From positions 2,107,978 through 2,171,977 of the forward strand of contig OZ025220.1 in NCBI GenBank assembly GCA_964019055.1: a stretch of 64,000 nucleotides of DNA, written 5' to 3'. A program made the translations under genes and the position numbers. This DNA comes from Anthopleura xanthogrammica (Eukaryota > Cnidaria > Anthozoa > Actiniaria > Actiniidae). Under the pieces are notes generated by a model. That model was not told the origin of the DNA, made no database searches, and was given only the letters and a program-made list of their open reading frames with translations. Of this stretch, positions 46,930 through 56,439 are shown one piece after another (position 1 is the stretch's first letter; every line of letters begins with the position of its first letter).

Positions 46930-47448
46930 AAGAATATTTTTTCTTCTTGTATGTCAGAGAAGTTGACGCTGTATTTCTGGTAGAATGATCAGAGTGCTGT
47001 TTGATCACAAACTGTGAAGTCTTTTAAGAATACTTACAATGGTGTCCAGCATCTAGAGTGGTTAGGAAATCGTTTCTTTAAAAACTGTACAATGAGCAGT
47101 AACATTAAATCCCTAAGAAATAAAGAAAAATGTATTCAAATGATTAACTGAAGATAATTCTGTAGTACTGGGATTGATCAGTTAACCAGTAAACCTATTC
47201 GTAAACTTTTGTGGGACATTATTAGCTTGAGAATTATGTTTTCAGCACTTACCATCTTTGCCGGGGGTGTAGCTGTGGATATATCTGTTAAGAGACAATT
47301 TAAAAACCTTAGAACCTAAAAACACATCAACTAATGAATCCCTATAGTATTCGTTGAACCTTACCTGGTTAATTGTTGTAAAATGCTCCTGGAGGTAGCT
47401 CTCAAGCTCCTCCAGATGATTGAGGATGAGCTCTTGGTTAAGATTGAT
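46930..47448 (-). pseudogene. Decayed type-II copy of the small five-exon gene (block Q)
   Basis: Exon 2 47365-47448 (INLNQELILNHLEELESYLQ) is open. Exon 3 near 47257-47288 gives IYPQLHPRQRW. Exon 4 47038-47112 reads DLMLLLIVQFLKKRFPNHSR, then CWTP. It is 2 nt shorter than the S1 type, so its phase no longer fits, and the acceptor of the last exon (KKKK-ending) was lost in a ~30-nt deletion. Confidence 0.55.
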
Positions 47449-48558
47449 CTGCAGTTAGTAATAAGTGGCTATTAAGTCAGAGGAAGATAGATGACAGTAG
47501 AAATTGTCACGAAGAGTTTTGTTTAAGCAAATGCTTATTGTTGACCTTGCTCTGTCCATGGTGATGAATGAGTGTGCAAGGGTCTTCCAAATAAAACATG
47601 GAAAGTCTTTATGGAAATCCTACCGGAAATTGTTTGTCATATAATATTGCTGTCAAATGCAATCCAAATGATTCATTTCCTATATTGTTTGACAACTTTG
47701 TCGATGCCGTGATTCAATTAAGAGAGAAATATGGTTATAATATGAAATCCAAATAAATAGCAATTTTTCTCTTGAGCTCAGCAAAATGAAGAGTAGCATA
47801 TTCGGTTCCCCTCAAAATCAGTAGTGGATACTCGCTTATTAACGTAGGGGGCTTTGAAAGTTTTTCTTACTTTTATGTGTAGAAGGTGTGGGTGAAAAAC
47901 CAGAGACAAGGGACGTAACAGAATTCGAATTTTTTAAAGAATATTTCAATCATTTTACGACCAAGAAAAAGAAAAGCTGCAACAATTTCAATTGTCACAA
48001 AAATACATCTCAAAGACGTATAACTAGACTGCGAGCAGTCTCCTGCATCTAAGTTCTCAATGATAATGATCAAAGAATTAACAAAGAAGTAACAAAGTAT
48101 TTTCATGCCTATATAACATTTGAGAACCTCTAAAACTGACAGTCGCTCCTTAAGTTTTCATAGTTTTTAGTAAAATGTTTTAGGTGACCGTGTCAGTTGT
48201 CAATCATTTAGTGAGCTGAAGCGACCATGGCTCCATTTACGTATGAGGTAAAGTATATAACTCAAATCTCTTGAAATTTCTATTATCTTTACATGGAATT
48301 TCATTGCAATAAGAAAATAAGTAATTTAATTTCCTGGTTTATAATAATAATAATAATAAATCTTTATTTAACGTGGGTATCAAATACAGCAGAATATAGT
48401 GAGCTGGTTTCCAATTTGGCCCACAACTAAAATATATAATGATAATAATAAAAACAACAAAGCTAACTACTGACGACGAATTTACATGAATTTCAGATAA
48501 GGTAATATAGATGTGTGACTTTTTTCTATCAGAATTTGTTCAAAAGTATCATACTTAC

Positions 48559-48741
48559 AGTCTCTCGTCGTCGCTGAGCATGCCCTCGAGGTGCCTTTGC
48601 ACAATCATCATCACCACGAATACTGTAGGATTTCTTGATTCTATCATTTATTATTAAACCTCTTTGGCTTTTGAAAGCTCGCTTTTGTGGCTTAGATAAG
48701 CGTATGACTTGATTATTACGTATGTAATCCTCACTGTGCAT
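48559..48741 (-). CDS. Basic 61-codon exon MHSEDYIRNNQ..
   Basis: The best-preserved copy of a recurring exon: ATG at 48741, SKPQKRAFKSQRGLIINDRI, GHAQRRRET, then a GTAAGT donor in phase 0. It is rich in arginine and lysine, suggesting a nucleic-acid-binding or nuclear role. Copies in the 894-bp array have a TAA after RIKKS. The P copy has a 7-nt deletion, and an inverted piece is at 56358-56428. The downstream partner exon is not clear. Confidence 0.4.
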
Positions 48742-49019
48742 AACCCTGATGTAAGTGAAGGAATGTTAAACGTAGTATATAAAACCCAGTTCGTGAAGTT
48801 CGGAAATTATTTAGTAGGATTGATTTTCTACAATATTTTTTATAATGTTTGTAGCCAATGGATATTGCAGCTCATGATGCGGATCTGTGAAATAGTCATG
48901 AGGAGAGCTGGCTATCATGTCAAGTTTTGTGAAAGGTGTCTTTAGAATGAATTCTTATATATATTATATTCACTGATGAGCTAATAAATGATTGATAAAC
49001 AGTGTCCGCTTAACCTTCC

Positions 49020-49285
49020 TTGGTCGAGGATTTGTAGATGTCCCTGGAGGTAACTCACAAGTTCCTGCAGGTAATCCCGCACTTGAGGGTGGTTGATAGT
49101 AATCTGTTGTATATACATACCACAGGCTTATCATTCGTGACATTTCGTAAACACCCAAAGATGTGTTGTACTCTTTTAGTATTTTTAGGAGCCACCAAAT
49201 ATGGAAAAGTCATTGACACAGTCATACACTATTAATAAAAATATATTAAGTGCTAGTCACTTACTGTTATATTCAGATCAGTCAT
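49020..49285 (-). CDS. Exon 1/exon 2 pair of the small-protein family (block Q)
   Basis: Exon 1 is 49265-49285 and exon 2 49020-49103 (ITINHPQVRDYLQELVSYLQ, then GHLQILDQ). Both are open with AG/GT borders, but no exons 3-5 follow before the basic exon at 48741. It is an orphan fragment unless spliced over a long distance. Confidence 0.4.
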
Positions 49286-50204
49286 CGGGGAGGCGTGTTC
49301 ACTACTGAGCTATTTTAATCTCGATTTCTTCTTGGGAGGCGGATTGGTCGCACAGCTAGAAAAAATTATCAAACATGAAATATACAAACTATAGCTTACT
49401 GTATATAGGATATGAGCTAAGCAACTTTTTATCTGGTGACACTTACTTTTAACAGTCTGCATCCTTCCAAAGAAAAGCATTCTTCGCATTTGAATGCCTT
49501 CTGGGAGGGGAGGCCACCTCGGCAATGGTCTTGGAGGTGGGAAGTTTCTTCCTCCATGATTATCAGCAATTTGCCTATCCGCCATATTTACAGTCGGCGA
49601 TGAATAATTCTCGATATCCAGAGGATATCAGTGAATATATCTGTCATCGTTGAGTTTGACGTGAAAATAAACAGTTACTCAGAGACCTGTTTTTTGCCAG
49701 GTTAGTTGTGTGATTATGACGCAATTTACATGCAAGATAAAGCGCGCAGGGTTTTGTTTATCATTCACTCGGCAATTGATCAAGGAGAGAATCATGGCAA
49801 GACGACAATCAGAATCCTAATAATACGGTAAGAATTTACTCAAAGTTGTTCGAATCAGTTTGTCTCCAAATCTGTAGATTTGCCTCTAACGTAAATAACC
49901 ACTTATTATCTTGGTCGGAATTGTTGGGGCAAATTTAATTCAGTCTTATGTTTTCTGAAATGTATTTCGAATGTGTAGCCAGTCACATTTTGATAAAGCT
50001 CTGTTTTCCTTTAAGATGCCACAGACAGATCACCTTCAGTACTATAGACACCTACAAAACGCCCAAGACTGAACTGAAAAATATATTTTAAAATAAATAA
50101 TCCTGATTTGTTAGATCACTGGAGAAACGATGTCACATTAAAATCTTCCTGCTAGTGGAGTCTCACCCTGTACCAACCCTTACCCCCACAGGAAATTTCC
50201 TTAC

Positions 50205-50380
50205 ATAGCGGTGAGTGCGCTCGCCTCTTGCCAAGGCGACCCGCTTGGTGTCTTATGTGAGTAGAGTTGTTTGTTGGTTCTCTCCTGTGCTTTGATGGTT
50301 TTTCCTCCAATTGGAATGAAGTGGAGGAAGATTCACTTTTAATTCTCATTTATTTATTTATTTATGCCACCCGCTTTTTA
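50205..50380 (+). mobile_element. tRNA-derived SINE (second type), B box deleted
   Basis: Same insertion as 36233-36415 in the paralogous block. About 18 nt covering the B box are missing (gacccgcttggtg against gacccatgttcgagcc..). Confidence 0.6.
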
Positions 50381-50650
50381 ACTGATTTGCATAAATGTGC
50401 CGTGGTTTTTCTTATTCGTAAAGTATCAAATTGGTACTTACCTGTGGCATCTCTTTCCCTTAAACTTAAGGGTAGTAAACTGGGCCAGTTTTTCTTCAGT
50501 GGCATGTCTAGGAACGTGGCTCTGTAGCTCAGCCTACAAACTTGATCCTGAATATTTCATGAATGCTTCATCAACACGTTTCTTCTTTTTTATGGATTCT
50601 GCCATTCTCTTGAACTCCTCCAGATTAATACATTTTCAACTTTTCTAACG
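50372..50650 (-). pseudogene. Possible helical exon with shared in-frame TAG (Q copy)
   Basis: Same as 36430-36720, including the TAG after KYSGSSL and the GTAAGT donor near 50440. Identity between the copies is very high. Confidence 0.35.
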
Positions 50651-50817
50651 GACTTATCTTGGTTTGGTCATCCAAGCCTCGTAAAAAAGCACATACCGCA
50701 CCACACACATAAAAAGTTCAAACATCTCATTTCTCAATATTTTGTTGTAACTGATACCAAAGTACTGCTTGAAATACATCAGAAGTTGGAACTTACTTGG
50801 CTCCTTATGGTTCATAC

Positions 50818-51149
50818 GTGACGATAAGTTATCCCTTGGAGGGATTGAAAAGCCTTCTGGCATGCCGCAACCCGACTAGAATTTGCACCATTGACGAAGT
50901 AGTCAAAGTTGGTCGTCCTCTTGTGCGCAGGATTATCTGGGAGGCACTTTCCACCACGACCCTGTGGCCCAGCACGATTTACTTTCTTAGGGACAATTAA
51001 ACCCAAAAGGTAAAGGTTTTTAAATTTTGAATTCCCTAAGTCATTAAATCGTTTGAGAATGTGGCTTATCGTGGCGTCGTCAAACTGACCTATGCATTCT
51101 CTGTTGCAGCCACAGTCTGGGCCAGTTTTTCTTTCAGGGAGCACTTTAC
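50818..51149 (-). CDS. N-terminal exon of a DUF7869-type protein
   Basis: Starts after CAG at 51150-51151. It reads KTGPDCGCNRECIGQF (C.C...C pattern), then FNDLGNSKFKNLYLLGLIV, a glycine/lysine linker, and RVAACQKAFQSLQGITYRH before CAC|GTATGA. The cysteine cluster, 'LG..K..YL.GL' and 'ACQKAFQSLQGI' (compare VC...FL..L.I) are the N-terminal signature I know from DUF7869-containing proteins. Phase 1 at its start fits the 52-nt exon at 52164-52215. The DUF7869-type part is far away at 27.6-28.4 kb on the same strand, so this may be an orphaned exon. Confidence 0.5.
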
Positions 51150-52163
51150 CTGAAAAATAAAAAAGACAAGTGAATATAAATAAAAATTATCAATAAAGCG
51201 CTGCGAAAAGTCCTTAGTTACTTAAAAATTTAATGAAAGACCTGTTTGTGCTCATAAAATGGCATGAAAAATATTTTTTTTCGGGCTTAAAATGAATAGG
51301 TTGGTCATACAAAATAAAATCAGATTGACTGACTCTGAGTCCACCTAGTTATAGATTGATGATAATTTTAGACCGTTATACTATGCTCGCCACATAATAT
51401 TGAATTCCCTGGAATGAAATGGCATGGTTCTTAGAAGGACCTCGAAACGATTCAAATATTATTGCTAATATTTTATAATTGTAATAAACGTTATTGAAAT
51501 AAGAGAAAAGAAATATCGATTTTCAATTATTTCAATTTTCGTCAGTAGCCAAGTTTCAAAAATATCCTTTGACAGCAAAGAAAAAAATAACAAGTCCTCT
51601 AAATCAGGCAAAGTTGACAAATGGTCCGTTTTTAAATCGTATAAAAATAAGTTCTTAAATATTTAAATATTTAAATAAATTAATATAAAAAGAATTAATA
51701 TAAATATATATTTCTATGCTATGGCAACTTACTAGTGTCCTGGCCCCTAACAACATTTTTGGCTATTCAAAACTGTGTGACAGTTTGATGATGTATTCTA
51801 TGTTGTATGATAAACGGTTTGCGTGTTTTTATAGCTCAATCATTACTTGACTTTCAATTTAAAAGTAAAAAGAAAAAATAGAGAAAATGCAAGCAAACGT
51901 TTTAAAAGAATAACCGCTCGAAATAAATTCATGAAATAATGAGTTCATTGCTTCGTTCAAAACAGTAATTCTAGTGTTGTTTTCCAGCTTTTTGTGCGCA
52001 AAGAGTTACTAGTTTTGACTATTACTATGGTGTGGTGAAACACATTCAATATTATTACTGAAAGGGAGAACTTAGAAAGTTATTATTGGTAACTTGTTCC
52101 TAACCACTTTTCATGACTTTTTCATTACTTATTTAAGATATTTAAAATACAAGGTTTACTTAC

Positions 52164-52215
52164 CCTTGTAGTTTTCGTAGCTCTGGCCACTTGCCCTTGC
52201 GTTTTTACGAATGTT
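52164..52215 (-). CDS. 52-nt exon, two possible frames
   Basis: AG at 52216-52217 and a GTAAGT donor. In frame A (fed by the KEN exon donor at 52302, phase 2) it gives RTFVKTQGQVARATKTTR and continues into the next exon as VKCSLKEKLAQTVAATENA and stop. In frame B it gives NIRKNARASGQSYENYKG and joins the C.C...C exon. Frame A is open in both block copies; frame B is interrupted in block P. Confidence 0.45.
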
Positions 52216-52261
52216 CTGTTTCCAACTAAATGAAAAAAAATACTTTGCATGAGTTGAACTG

Positions 52262-52552
52262 TCAAAAACAATTTTCTTTCTTTAGATCTTTGCTACTGTA
52301 CCTTTCCGGTTTCGAAGTCTGCTTCTTTGCTCTCATTGAAGGCAGAGGCACGTTTTCTTTCTCAGCCAACCTCCTACTATCTGGCCTAGTGTGGAAGGAT
52401 TCCACCCTATTCCCTAAAAGGACGTCTTGACAACCAAAGCCAACGAAGTCTTCATTTTCTGACTCGCTATCTTCGAACATAGCTAGGAAGGAACCGTTGA
52501 AATTGGGTGCAGTGCGACCCTCTGACTCGTCAATGAATTGATACGGATCCAT
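52262..52552 (-). CDS. Small acidic protein with KEN motif, own promoter
   Basis: ATG at 52552; 96 codons if unspliced, or an 83-codon first exon ending at 52302 before GTACAG. The N-terminus is acidic (FEDSESENEDFVGFGCQD), followed by AEKENVPLPS. KEN followed by a proline-containing stretch is the form of an APC/C degron. A basic region follows (RAKKQTSKPERY). If spliced in frame A with 52164-52215 and 51149, the product would be ~120 aa. I recognise no family. A TATA box, an E2F-like site and a CCAAT lie upstream at sensible distances. It is divergent from the gene at 53730. Confidence 0.5.
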   Translation of the reverse strand: MDPYQFIDESEGRTAPNFNGSFLAMFEDSESENEDFVGFGCQDVLLGNRVESFHTRPDSRRLAEKENVPLPSMRAKKQTSKPERYSSKDLKKENCF

Positions 52553-52668
52553 GAGTGTGTAGTTTTGAAAAAAACTGTTTTGATAATTTTGTATTGATAA
52601 TTTAGAATTTGGTTTAAGCTCGTTGAATGACAGATTGAGAATGGAATGGAATTTCGATCGAGCTCCTG

Positions 52669-52776
52669 TTTATATACTGAGCACTGGTGCTTTGTGGGAT
52701 CGCCCTTTTGAAATCCTAGGTCCCGCCTTATTCATTATTTCCCATTGCACCATTGTCTTGATATTGTCATCATTGG
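52669..52776 (-). promoter_or_regulatory. Promoter of KEN-motif gene: TATA, GGCGGGA, CCAAT
   Basis: Minus strand: TATATAAA at 52669-52676, ~118 nt before the ATG; GGCGGGA at 52721-52727 (E2F-like core); CCAAT at 52772-52776. Order and spacing look like a compact cell-cycle promoter; factor binding is inference. Confidence 0.5.
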
Positions 52777-53646
52777 TTCATGCACAGCTAACTTTATGAT
52801 CTAAGCAACAATAGAGCACTTAACCGATTTAGCAGGCTGAATTAAAAAAAAAACAAGCTTATAAAATATAAAGTTCTGAACGGCCAATGTGTGTTTTTCT
52901 TTTAATCCGAATGATAGTTTATTATAACAACAATATAAGAATTTAGCCTTTACAAATTCATCATAAGACGGATAAATACTTAAAGTTTTTAAAACAGTCT
53001 TGATACTTGATATTAAAGGGCTAAAGAGAAAGCTTAAACTTCACTATTTCTTAGCGTTTTCTTAGCAATTCTACTCTAAGACCATTAGATTCGACGCGGC
53101 AAAAGTTTAACATCTAAACTGGGCCTAACGACAATGTCAACAAATATCTAAAGGTGTTAGTGATCAAAAGCCTGTGTTTACAAAAGCTTAATAAATCGTA
53201 TACGTGTAAATTGGCATTTACAGTGCCCGTGGATTCATTAGGCACAATAGAGTTGTCAATTAGAGGATAAATTGGCAATAATCCGTTTGCAGCGTCTATA
53301 GAATTCTGAAACAAAAGAGGACGTCTAACAAAAGCTGTGAAGATAACGTAACAGTTACGAGTTCATTAACTAATTAGGTTCATGCGAAGTGCGGCTACAT
53401 TACGTGCATTTGCTTTTTGACAAAATTGAAAATCTAAAAATTGATATTCTGAAGAAAAAAAATGCTCAATTTCTATTAGAGAAATCAATTGAAAACCAAA
53501 AACTAAGTTTGCATCACTGATAAATTACTTGCTGTTTGCTAATTAAATGGCACGCTCTTTTCATTGTGTGTGGCGTTAGCGAACGTCTATGGGAGCAAGG
53601 ACACTTTAATGGGAATTAAACACGAATCAGAAGGGATTTTGATGAA

Positions 53647-53686
53647 CCAATAAGTGCGGTGGATTTGAGCCAATCAGCCTTTATAC
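53647..53686 (+). promoter_or_regulatory. Promoter: two CCAAT boxes and TATA-like box
   Basis: CCAAT at 53647-53651 and 53670-53674, and TTTATAC at 53680-53686, ~45 nt before the ATG at 53730. This implies a very short 5' UTR, as in replication-dependent histone genes. Confidence 0.5.
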
Positions 53687-53729
53687 GCAGTGGTCCTTAA
53701 CTCGACCATCATTGTGGTTATTTCTTATC

Positions 53730-53999
53730 ATGGATTACGTAGCCAACATCAACAGAATCCGAGAATGCAGAATGGAAGAAATCGAAATGCTGTTTATTCT
53801 CAAAACCCAAGTAATAGAGGCCCATAGAAAGATAGCAGCAACTGAGCAACGCCTCGGAAGATGGTCAATGATGGCAAGAGCAAATAGAACGAACTTCTAT
53901 GAGATTTTAGCTTCCTACATGGAGCTCGAAGAATCGATGATAAGAAGTTTGGAAGAATATGACAAGGTAGAAGAGAGACTTCTGCAAAGGATTCAATAA
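53730..53999 (+). CDS. 89-aa helical (coiled-coil-like) protein, histone-type mRNA end
   Basis: ATG at 53730, stop TAA at 53997-53999. The protein is charged and predicted helical throughout (EIEMLFILKTQVIEAHRKIA, then SMIRSLEEYDKVEERLLQRI), with spaced hydrophobics that suggest a coiled coil. There is no signal peptide and it is not a core or linker histone. It appears intact and intronless. The 3' end carries a histone-type stem-loop 27 nt after the stop. An AATAAA overlaps the stop codon, so a polyadenylated form is also possible. It lies head-to-head with the KEN-motif gene, ~1.2 kb away. Function unknown; S-phase expression is inferred from the flanking signals. Confidence 0.6.
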   Translation: MDYVANINRIRECRMEEIEMLFILKTQVIEAHRKIAATEQRLGRWSMMARANRTNFYEILASYMELEESMIRSLEEYDKVEERLLQRIQ

Positions 54000-54026
54000 A
54001 GAATCCTTTAAACCCTGAGGATAAAA

Positions 54027-54042
54027 GGCTCTTATGAGAGCC
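54027..54042 (+). promoter_or_regulatory. Histone-type 3' stem-loop
   Basis: GGCTCTTATGAGAGCC: a 6-bp stem with a 4-nt loop, preceded by AAAA and followed by AAAAAC. It matches the histone 3' stem-loop consensus GGYYYUUHUHARRRCC at 15 of 16 positions (loop G is the exception). A purine-rich AAAACGAAAG follows at about 54048, where the histone downstream element would be. SLBP/U7 processing is inference. Confidence 0.6.
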
Positions 54043-54610
54043 AAAAACAAAAACGAAAGTTATTGACTCTGTGCTTTATATCAAGTTTGATTTTTGTCTT
54101 ATCAAACTGATCAAACTGAAAAGAAATCAGGCCGAACAAACACCGACAAGATTAAGCTTTAATTGTAGCGTGATTTCATGTCTCGCCAAATTAAAGTCCG
54201 TTTTGACTTGAAGTTATCGATAATAATACCTAAATAAATAGTTGGAACATTCAAAAAACAAATTCTCCGAAAGAACGATCGTTTATTGTAAGAAAAATAG
54301 AGTACTACTTAGTAACTTTACTTTGAGTAAGATTTACAATTTTACAAAGTATCTTGCAATATATTACAAATATTATATTTACATAAAGTTTCATTGAATC
54401 GATGGAAGTAGTCGCGAAATTACCAGTATTTACTTAATGTTTCATTGAATCAACTTAAAAAAACGGCAACTTCTTTATAACTCGGGTGTTACGGAAATTT
54501 CGATGGTCATTCTGATGATTCGATTGTTAAACATGAAGTCCGATTAAAGAATATACACAATACTCTGGCCGAATGAATTCAACTAATATGACCTCTTACC
54601 AACATGTGAC
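54043..54610. other. Spacer; start of the R duplicate
   Basis: From ~54265 it is paralogous to ~46680 onward. No gene. Confidence 0.4.
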
Positions 54611-54685
54611 GCTTCATAGCTCAGTTGGTAGAACATTGCACTGGTTCTGCAAAGGTCATGGGTTCGAATCCTGTTAAAGCCCCGA
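54611..54685 (+). mobile_element. tRNA-like SINE head or tRNA pseudogene
   Basis: A-box TAGCTCAGTTGG and B-box GGGTTCGAATCC are perfect, and a T9 run follows. The anticodon stem is good (TTGCA/TGCAA; loop CTGGTTC), but the acceptor arm has mismatches and position 37 is T. The downstream 'acttaaattgctt' resembles a SINE body. Not a convincing functional tRNA. Confidence 0.55.
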
Positions 54686-54959
54686 AATTTTTTTTTGACT
54701 TCTATACTTGCATTTACTTAAATTGCTTAATACTCCGATACATACACAATATGACACTCAAGTAATGAGTGACTTATTTGGGGCTTGTAGAAAGGGATAA
54801 ACTTGGACTAGACAGCAGTATGCTTTATCAATTTTCAAATTTAGCGACGAGATAAAAACTATAATTCATATCGAGAAAGCTATTCGTGTCTCGTCATAAA
54901 TAATATTGCAGATAGGCAAACAATTATTGCTTCTCAACAAGCCAATTTACCTCCTCTAC

Positions 54960-55135
54960 CAAAAGATGTTCCTAAACACCAGGGCCGCCTGGTTGTACGA
55001 AGGGTGGATAAAGCTATCCGATGGATAAATCCTTATCCAGTGGATAAGTCGATGCTGTTATCCAATAAGTTTATTCACTGGATAAGAATTATCTGTCGGA
55101 CAGCGCTATCCACCCTTCGTACAACTGGGCCAAGT
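54960..55135. repeat. Short palindromic insertion with TATCCA repeats
   Basis: GTTGTACGAAGGGTGGATA at ~54992 is inverted at ~55107 (tatccacccttcgtacaac). The interior carries repeated ggataa/ttatcc. It interrupts the R block relative to Q near 46850. Confidence 0.6.
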
Positions 55136-55204
55136 AATTTTGCCAAAGAATATAACAGCTACGAATCACTGTTCCACAATTTTTTATTTACATTTACTCA
55201 ATTA

Positions 55205-55720
55205 CGATGTCGGACCTCGAGAAGTTGACGCTGTATTTCTGGTAGAATCTATTTTGACAAAATACAAAGATTGTATGATCAGAGTGCTGTTTGATCACAA
55301 AATGTGAAGTCTTTTAAGAATACTTACAATCTCAGCATCTTGAGTGGTTAGGGAACCGCTCCCTTAAAAACTGTTGAACGAGCAGTAACATTAAATCCCT
55401 AAGAAATAAAGAAAAATGTAGTCAAATGATTAACTGCACATAATTCTGTAGTACCGGGATTGATCAGTTAACCAGTAAACCCATCCGTAAACTTTTTTGG
55501 GACATTATTAGCTGAGAATTGTGTTTCAGTACTTACCATCTTGGCCGGGGTTGTAGCTGTGGATATATCTGTAAAGAGACAATTTTAAAACCTTACAACC
55601 TTGATACACATCAACTAATGAGTCCCTATAGTATTCGTTGAACCTTACCCCAATAATCGTTGTGAAGTGCCCCTGGAGGTAGCTCTCAAGCTCCTCCAGA
55701 TGATCGAGGATGAGTTCTTG
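55205..55720 (-). pseudogene. Decayed type-II copy of the small five-exon gene (block R)
   Basis: Exon 2 piece (NQELILDHLEELESYLQGHF, ends 55649 at GT), exon 3 IYPQLQPRPRW, exon 4 55328-55398 (DLMLLLVQQFLRERFPNHSR, C, TGA) and an exon 5 remnant (STRNTASTSRGPTS). The exon 2 acceptor was lost to a junction near 55722, where sequence from ~47.7 kb is joined directly. Confidence 0.55.
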
Positions 55721-56357
55721 GTTAAGATTGGTTAAAATATGGTTATAATATGAAATCCAAATGTATAGCAATTTTTCTCTTAAGCTCAGCAAAATGAAGA
55801 GGAGCATATTCGGCTCAAACTCAGTAGTGGATACTCGCTTATTAACTTAGGGGGCTTTGAAAGTTTTTCTTACTTTTGTGTGTAGAAAGTGTGGGTGAAA
55901 AACCAGAGACAAGGGACGTAACAGAATTCGAATTTTTTAAAGATCTCAATAATTTTACGACCAAGAAAAAGAAAAGCTGCAACAATTTCAATTGTCACAA
56001 AAATACATCTCAAAGACGTATAATTAGACTACGAGCAGTCTCTTGCATCTAAGTTCTCGATGAAAATGATCAAAGAATTAATAACAAAGAAGTAACAAAG
56101 TATTTTCACGCCTAGATAACATTTGAGAACCTCTAAAACTGACAGCCGCGCCTTGACTTTTCGTAGTCGATTTTTACCAAACTTTTTTAGGTGACCGTGT
56201 CAGTTGTCAAATCACTTAGTGAGGTGAAGCGACCATGGCTCCATTTACGTATGAGGTAAAGTATATAACTCAACTTCCAACTTTACATGGAATTTCATTG
56301 CAATAAGAAAATTAAGTAATTCAATTTCCTGGTTTACATGAATTTCAGATAATAAAT

Positions 56358-56428
56358 CCTACAGTATTCGTGGTGATGGTGATTATACAAAGGCACCTCG
56401 AGGGCATGCTAAGCGACGAGGAGAGACG
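56358..56428 (+). pseudogene. Inverted fragment of the basic exon
   Basis: The plus strand reads KSYSIRGDGDYTKAPRGHAK, then RRGET, before gtaagg: the C-terminal half of 48559-48741 in opposite orientation inside the otherwise same-sense R block, so a local inversion occurred. Confidence 0.6.
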
Positions 56429-56439
56429 GTAAGGGGTAA

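Larger units (their letters stand above)
46313..52225. repeat. Segmental duplication block Q (paralogue of 32755-38242)
   Basis: See block P. Q lacks the 930-bp TTAA element and contains an extra ~1.4 kb (48.73-50.2 kb) derived from the exon 1/exon 2 module. It continues at its right end into the KEN-motif exon that P lacks. Confidence 0.85.

Noticed and set aside
54611..54685. Functional tRNA-Thr gene
   Set aside because: Mismatched acceptor stem, T at position 37 and a SINE-like 3' body.
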